From CAZTAO01 sp964611645 (GTDB lineage: Bacteria > Armatimonadota > UBA5829): a stretch of DNA of 64,000 nt. The first letter of the stretch is position 1, and each line of letters begins with the position of its first letter. Both the position numbers and the translations under genes were made by a program. Shown here piece by piece: positions 59,064 to 64,000 of the stretch. The stretch covers positions 1 through 64,000 of the forward strand of contig CAZTAO010000005.1 in NCBI GenBank assembly GCA_964611645.1, read 5' to 3'. The notes beneath the pieces were generated by a model, which had not been told where the DNA came from, searched no databases, and worked only from the letters and a program-made list of their open reading frames with translations.

Positions 59064-61766
59064 ATGCGTGTTGTTCCGGCGTGCTGGCTTGTGGTGGTCT
59101 TGTTCGGCGTGCTTGCGAGCGCGTCGGCCCTTTCTTCCGACTGGCGCAGCCCGTCGAACAGGGCAACGCTCAGGAACAAGCGCGTTGAGGCTGTGGTCCA
59201 GGCCGGTCAGCTCATGCGGCTGAAAGACCTGCTGAGCGGGGAGGTGTTGTTATCGGTCAATCCAGCCGATATCCCATCGCGCCTCCCGCTCTTCGGCCAA
59301 ACCGGCATCGATCTGGACTCCTGCACTGTGAAGCAGACTGCGACTCCCAAGGCGGTCCGCACGACCGTTACCGCCCAGGACGGCGCTGTCTGGTCGCTGG
59401 AATGGCGCATTGAGACGGGTAATGGCGACCTGATCCTCAACTCGACTGTCACAGCTCCCAAGCCCATTGATGAGATTAGGATAGTCCTCCTCGGCGCTAG
59501 TCTCGATAGCCGCAGGCTTGTTTGGGTGGACAGCAACGGTGTATCCCGTGTGGTGACTGGCCCCAGCACCGGCTGCATCATCGGCAACCCCGAGACAGAC
59601 GGCTCCCCGCAGCGGTTCGTCCATCCGCTTGTGGCTTTGTTCCAGGGGAGGAAGTCCGGCTGGTTCATCGAAGGCCGCGACCCACGAGCCGGGCCGTCGT
59701 GTGTTATGTTTCAGGGCACGGGTGGGCAAGTCAATATGGGGTTCGATAAGCGCATTCCCATGCCATCCAAACAGGCCAAGATGTATGAGATACGGATTCG
59801 CACATACAAAGGCCAATGGGCGGATGCAGTCGACCCTTACGTGCAATGGCTGGAAGATGGCGCGGGATTCCTGCCTCTGGACAAGCTGCCCAAGCCCATA
59901 GCGTGGGTCAACAGCATCACCAACCAGACTTACATCCCCCCCGGCGATTTCGCCAGCTTGGACCGCTTCGCCAAAGTCCTTGATCCCAGGCGCACCTACC
60001 TGGGCAGGTTGGGGGAGTTCCGTAACCACACCATAGACTCCTGCTACCCCGACTACACAGTCAACGACGTCGCCAGGAAGTGGTTCGGCAAAGCTAAAGA
60101 GATGGGCTTCCACTGTGGCCCCTGGTACAACACCTTCGCCGTTTCCATGGGCTTTCCGGAACTGATAGAGCGCTTCAGACCGGGCTTTATGGTCACCGGC
60201 AAGGACGCGAGCGGCAATGATACCTACGATTCCATCGAAGTCCAGCCGCCTCTTAACCGATGCTCCCCCGCCTACAAGCCCTGGCGGGATTACCTGATCG
60301 CGCAGATGAAGGATGCCATCAACGCGGGAGCGGACACTGTCCATCTCGATGAAGTCCAGACCCCGTGCGGTGCGCAGTTGGTGGATGGAGTCACCGCAAT
60401 CGAAGGCGTCAGGCTGCTGATGAAGGAGATCACGGCCAGGTATCCGGGGGTGGCGGTGGAGTCCGAGCAGGTCAACCCGATGACGGCCAAGTATGCCAAG
60501 ATTGCCATCACCGCCCAGCCTCTGGGCCACCCGCTTTCGGGCTACATATACCGCAGATTCGTGAAGATAGTCCCGGATGGCTCCACGTTCAGCCCGACCG
60601 ACGAGAAGATGATGGACGCGGTGCAGTCCTATGGGTTCATCTGGCCGGGAGCCAACCCTGACAACGAGAAGACCTGGGTGCAGATCGCCAAAGCGTTTCA
60701 AGACTACTCGCTCCAGCCCGACATCCGCCTGCCGCGCACAGAGGCGACAACTTACGAGAACGGCGTGTTCCCGGTCTACTCACCCGAAAGCCTCGCAGCC
60801 GGGCAGCGACTCTTCGGCTACCGTGGCAAGAACGGTATCACTGCCTACTTCGAGAAGCGCAAGGACAGACGTGGACTGGTGGTATACAAGCCGCTCGTTG
60901 AGCGAAGTCGAAACGAGCAGCCCCAATGGATTGGCACCCTTGCCTGCGGCGTTACCCAGTGGTCCGGCCCCGGCTATCTCAAAGACTGGCTGATCCACAG
61001 CAAAGGCACAATGCTCGCCCTCGATCCCGGCACAAGCTACTCGTTCGACGAGAACCTGTCCCTGCCCGAAACCGGCTTCCACGTCTTCAGCGTCCCGGCT
61101 GATTTTGCCCTCTGTCGTGACCCGTTCCTGGACTACAAGGGCCAGCCGGGTCAGCGGAACACGTCAGACGGCTCGTTCTACTCGGTGAAGATGGCAGGTC
61201 ACGGCGAGCTGGGCGTGTATGTGCCCGATGGATACCTGGCCTATCTTGACGGCAGACCACTTGCCATCGACCCAACCACTCGCACATCTACCGTGCACAT
61301 ATCCGCGGCCCCTGAGAAGCCGTCGACCCTGATTGCGTTCAGGAAAACCGACGTCAACCTGGCCGGCCAGTGGATCGATCTTCCGTGGCAAATACCGGCC
61401 AACCAGCGAGAGGGCTATATGGTCAAGCGCTCCGACGGCAGCGGGTTCTTCAACCACGTTGCGGGGGTGGGGCTGATAGTTGGCAGGTTCGCCAGCGCCG
61501 CCAGAATAAGGCTCCAGGGCACATGGGGAATGGAAGCCGGGGTTGCCTATGGCACTGTCGGCGACGGGGTGATCCGTATCAACGGCCAGGAAGTTCTCCG
61601 CCTCCAGCCCGGTAGCGGCCCGCCATACCCCTTGAGAGCATTCGATGTCGACGTAACCCAATTCGCGGGCCAGTACGTAGTAATGGAATTCCAAACAGAC
61701 GGCAAAGTCCGAGGCTTCGGCCCCGCCGACTGGTTCTCGCCACAGATTATCCTAGAGAACACCTGA
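59064..61766 (+). CDS. DUF6259-type secreted glycosidase-like protein, copy 4
   Basis: A 900-residue exported protein, second subfamily, close to copy 3. Signal peptide MRVVPACWLVVVLFGVLASASA. Asp429-Glu430 in DTVHLDEVQTPCG keeps the acid pair lost in copy 3, and VESEQVNP supplies the other Glu. Residues 611-618 (LVERSRNE) are encoded by a TTGAGCGAAGTCGAAA repeat inserted in frame. GGGAG lies 11 bp before the ATG at 59064. TTG and GTG codons upstream are alternatives. It follows the DUF4838 gene by 51 bp. Confidence 0.82.
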   Translation: MRVVPACWLVVVLFGVLASASALSSDWRSPSNRATLRNKRVEAVVQAGQLMRLKDLLSGEVLLSVNPADIPSRLPLFGQTGIDLDSCTVKQTATPKAVRTTVTAQDGAVWSLEWRIETGNGDLILNSTVTAPKPIDEIRIVLLGASLDSRRLVWVDSNGVSRVVTGPSTGCIIGNPETDGSPQRFVHPLVALFQGRKSGWFIEGRDPRAGPSCVMFQGTGGQVNMGFDKRIPMPSKQAKMYEIRIRTYKGQWADAVDPYVQWLEDGAGFLPLDKLPKPIAWVNSITNQTYIPPGDFASLDRFAKVLDPRRTYLGRLGEFRNHTIDSCYPDYTVNDVARKWFGKAKEMGFHCGPWYNTFAVSMGFPELIERFRPGFMVTGKDASGNDTYDSIEVQPPLNRCSPAYKPWRDYLIAQMKDAINAGADTVHLDEVQTPCGAQLVDGVTAIEGVRLLMKEITARYPGVAVESEQVNPMTAKYAKIAITAQPLGHPLSGYIYRRFVKIVPDGSTFSPTDEKMMDAVQSYGFIWPGANPDNEKTWVQIAKAFQDYSLQPDIRLPRTEATTYENGVFPVYSPESLAAGQRLFGYRGKNGITAYFEKRKDRRGLVVYKPLVERSRNEQPQWIGTLACGVTQWSGPGYLKDWLIHSKGTMLALDPGTSYSFDENLSLPETGFHVFSVPADFALCRDPFLDYKGQPGQRNTSDGSFYSVKMAGHGELGVYVPDGYLAYLDGRPLAIDPTTRTSTVHISAAPEKPSTLIAFRKTDVNLAGQWIDLPWQIPANQREGYMVKRSDGSGFFNHVAGVGLIVGRFASAARIRLQGTWGMEAGVAYGTVGDGVIRINGQEVLRLQPGSGPPYPLRAFDVDVTQFAGQYVVMEFQTDGKVRGFGPADWFSPQIILENT
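60898..60913. repeat. TTGAGCGAAGTCGAAA element inside a coding sequence
   Basis: The element is flanked by CTCG and CGAG arms, is read in frame, and encodes VERSRN. The homologous site in copies 1-3 has no such insertion. Confidence 0.85.
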
Positions 61767-61768
61767 AT

Positions 61769-61804
61769 TCTCTCTCCCGGGGGAGAGAGTTAGAGAGAGG
61801 GCGC
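61769..61804. repeat. Short CTCTCTCCC/GGGAGAGAG palindrome
   Basis: TTCTCTCTCCCGGGGGAGAGAG directly after the DUF6259 copy 4 stop; may terminate transcription between converging genes. Confidence 0.7.
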
Positions 61805-61895
61805 TACCTACCGCTGAGCGCATACGTTCCAGCACACGAACAAACCCACACGACACTTGAGAAGCAGACCTCAACCAGACTTGGCAGGCGGTAGG

Positions 61896-61932
61896 TCCCT
61901 CACCCAACCATCCCCGGAGGTGGGCGAGGGCT
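61896..61932. repeat. REP-like palindrome, inverse orientation
   Basis: GTCCCTCACCCAACC and GGTGGGCGAGGG flank CCCCGGA. It is the mirror image of the GGGTGAGGG type at 9655. Confidence 0.7.
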
Positions 61933-61973
61933 TTTGGCTCCCAGTGCGGTGGGCGTGGCAGTAACCACCTGGC

Positions 61974-64000
61974 CTACTTCTCAACAACAATCCGCGAGTT
62001 GACCCAGTCCGCTGCTGCTCCGCTCACCACGCCGTCTGAGATCACTTCCATCAGCACATCCTGACCGGCGTAGGCGGAGATGTCCGCATCGAAGTCGCGC
62101 ATCTGGTACGGAGGGCTGCCGGCAGGAACTCGCAGCGCTTGGGTGCCGTTGATGACCACAACCCCATCCCCCGGCGCGCTGGTAGTGGAACTGACTATGT
62201 ATGACCCCTGCAGCCGAATGCTCCTGGCCTGGGGAAGCTTGCCGATGAATATCGCAAAGGCGCCTGCGTTCATGTGCAGGCTGGTGCCGCTGGCTACCAC
62301 GGGTTTTGCCACGTCCGCCGACCTCTGCCAGGGGAGATCGAGCCACTTGCCGACCAGTTCGGTATTCGACCTCTTGTATGCCAGGAGCATCGACGGTTTC
62401 TCCCCAGCCGCGTCCTGTGCCTGCGGTTCATCTGCTTTCAGTTCGATGTGGTAGCTTGCATAATTGGACTTCGCCAGAGAGGCGTTGATGGTGGCCGAAG
62501 CCATCTTGATCGTCCGGTCTACATCGAGTTTCCGCCCGTCCAGATAGACGTCGTATTCGTCCGGCACAAACATTGTCATATTCCCGTGCCCCGCGAATGC
62601 GACTTTGAAGAAAGAGTCGTCCTTTCCCACTTCCTGAGACTCGCACCTCTGGCCGCCCGGGCAGCCGACGTAGTCGTCAGGGATTCTGGTGATATGGAAG
62701 CGGGTAGGGGACCGGTTCACCGTCTCGTCGAATATGTAGGTGTTGCTGGGGTCCAGGCCGTACAGCGTGGTATCGTCGTATATGAGCCAGTCCCTGTACA
62801 GCTTGTAACTCGCCCAAACTGGAACGCCCGGCCCGCTCCAGCTCTTTATGCCGAAATGGCTCGTGGCGACCCACTGGGGCGCTTTTCCAGATTCGTAGAC
62901 AACCAGCCCACGCCTGTTTGCGTGCTTCTCGAAGTAAGCTGTCACCCCATTGCTGCCCCTGAGGCCGAAGAGCTTCTCTCCTTCGGGCGGCGCCGGTTCG
63001 TTGTATACGGCAATGACGCCGCCGGTGGGATGGTTTCCGAAGACAGTGAACTGCTTGCGCGGAAGGCGGCCGTCAGGGACAAGATCGTACTTCTGGTAAG
63101 CCTGCGAGATGTGGTCCCAGTTATCGCCATTCACCCGGCCTGCCCCTGGAAGCATATAGCCCCAGTAGTCGAACGCGTCCAAGAGGTTGGACTCCTTCGG
63201 CCCGTACATAATCCCTTCTGGAACTACCTTCACATATCGTTGGAAGATATATCCAGCCAGCGGATGCCCCAGCGGCATCTGGCTCAGCGCAAACTTGCCG
63301 TACTTGGCGGTGAGCAGGTTGAACTGCTCTGTCTCAACAGCCACATGCGGATAGGTCTGCAGCGTTTCCCGCATCAGGGCCAGCATCCCTTGTATGCCGT
63401 CTACTCCATCAACCACGTACTTCCCCGTAGAAGTCATGGATTCATCAAGATAGATAACGTCCACGCCTGCGTCCACGGCATCCTTCATCTGGGCAATCAG
63501 GTAGTCGCGCCAAGGCTTATATGCTGCCGAGCACCGAATCAACCGGCCCTCGTAGATAGACTGGTAGGTGTCATTGCCGTTGGCATCCTTGCCGGTCACT
63601 GCAAAGCCCGGTTTGAAGTGCTCGACAAGCTCCGGGAACTCAGTCCCCACGCCATTGCAGTTGAAATGGAGCCCCACGTGGAACCTAAGCTCCCGAACGC
63701 GCCTCACCCACTTCTTCGCTTCATCCGTGAGGCGGTAATCGGGGTATCCGACATCGAATGAGTAAGGGCGGAAATTGCCCTGTCTGCCTATGAAAGTCTT
63801 CTTGGGGTTCAGGTACTTGGCCTTGGCTTCCAGGGTGTCGTAGTCTCCAACGTTGACATACGCCTGGGTCCTGATGTCTCTCACCCACGACTGCCCCTTT
63901 GGGAGTTTGTCTATCGGAACGAACCCCGCGCCCTTCTCGAGCCACGAGATGTACGGGTCTACCGCGTCTTCCCAGTGGCCTTTGTATGTGCGGATGCGAA
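61974..64000 (-). CDS. DUF6259-type secreted glycosidase-like protein, copy 5 (partial, start outside)
   Basis: About 675 C-terminal residues; the frame stays open through the window edge (WEDAVDPYISWLEKGAGF is readable beyond the first in-frame start at 63884), so the N-terminus and signal peptide lie outside. It belongs to the first subfamily: LDESMTSTGKYVVDGV, VETEQFNLLTAKYGK and LSQMPLGHPLAGYIFQ. The last ~90 residues contain the IRLQGSYIVSSTTSAPGDGVVVINGTQ module. It is on the opposite strand, converging on copy 4 through a repeat-rich spacer. Ends with TAG at 61974. Confidence 0.82.
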   Translation of the reverse strand, partial: RIRTYKGHWEDAVDPYISWLEKGAGFVPIDKLPKGQSWVRDIRTQAYVNVGDYDTLEAKAKYLNPKKTFIGRQGNFRPYSFDVGYPDYRLTDEAKKWVRRVRELRFHVGLHFNCNGVGTEFPELVEHFKPGFAVTGKDANGNDTYQSIYEGRLIRCSAAYKPWRDYLIAQMKDAVDAGVDVIYLDESMTSTGKYVVDGVDGIQGMLALMRETLQTYPHVAVETEQFNLLTAKYGKFALSQMPLGHPLAGYIFQRYVKVVPEGIMYGPKESNLLDAFDYWGYMLPGAGRVNGDNWDHISQAYQKYDLVPDGRLPRKQFTVFGNHPTGGVIAVYNEPAPPEGEKLFGLRGSNGVTAYFEKHANRRGLVVYESGKAPQWVATSHFGIKSWSGPGVPVWASYKLYRDWLIYDDTTLYGLDPSNTYIFDETVNRSPTRFHITRIPDDYVGCPGGQRCESQEVGKDDSFFKVAFAGHGNMTMFVPDEYDVYLDGRKLDVDRTIKMASATINASLAKSNYASYHIELKADEPQAQDAAGEKPSMLLAYKRSNTELVGKWLDLPWQRSADVAKPVVASGTSLHMNAGAFAIFIGKLPQARSIRLQGSYIVSSTTSAPGDGVVVINGTQALRVPAGSPPYQMRDFDADISAYAGQDVLMEVISDGVVSGAAADWVNSRIVVEK

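Noticed and set aside
59250..60701. 483-codon minus-strand frame opposite DUF6259 copy 4
   Set aside because: Antisense shadow; no domain or start signal.

Overview
The window is high-GC bacterial chromosome, most likely from a member of Armatimonadota. The best evidence is the type of prepilin at 49145-52808: an FTLIELLVVIAIIAILAA helix, then an FPVFAKAREKARQ-type segment and a C-terminal H-x9-DG motif, a combination I know mainly from Armatimonadota and Planctomycetota. This assignment is inference. I see no rRNA, tRNA, CRISPR array, phage or insertion sequence.

Left part (1-24.9 kb): mixed housekeeping and accessory genes. In order these are an aldo/keto reductase with a NIPSNAP protein, a secreted protein of unknown function, a DUF4838 glycosidase-like protein, a 4-OT tautomerase, a secreted beta-propeller protein, a nucleotidyltransferase, a URO-D family protein, an AarF/UbiB kinase-like protein, an M48 lipoprotein protease, a BaiN-type flavoprotein, a WG-repeat protein and a DRE-TIM aldolase. 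A partial Flp/Tad pilus cluster follows: three near-identical Flp pilins (one split by a 100-N assembly gap), TadZ/CpaE, TadA/CpaF and a second TadZ/CpaE. Then come a pectate-lyase-like beta-helix protein coupled to an amidohydrolase, DNA polymerase IV and a c-type cytochrome.

Right part (25-64 kb): an almost unidirectional glycan-degradation locus without SusC/SusD. It holds five paralogues of a secreted DUF6259-type glycosidase-like family (the last on the minus strand and cut by the window edge), a GH127-type beta-L-arabinofuranosidase, a GH78-like alpha-L-rhamnosidase, a metallophosphoesterase, a sodium:solute symporter with a C-terminal RING-like zinc domain, a second URO-D protein, two DUF6067/GH123-like proteins, two more DUF4838 proteins, an SGNH hydrolase and three H-x9-DG prepilins. 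The first ten genes (25195-48844) have short gaps or overlaps and no obvious internal terminator, so they could be one operon of about 24 kb.

Five transcription units in the right part start from the same promoter architecture: TTGACT, exactly 17 bp, TAAYAT, with conservation beyond the core. They serve two DUF6259 genes and all three prepilins, which links glycan degradation to pilin expression. Several dispersed palindromic repeat families occupy intergenic DNA, and three copies lie in frame inside coding sequences.

Starts were chosen by ribosome-binding site, signal peptide and comparison of paralogues. Several genes appear to start with GTG or TTG.
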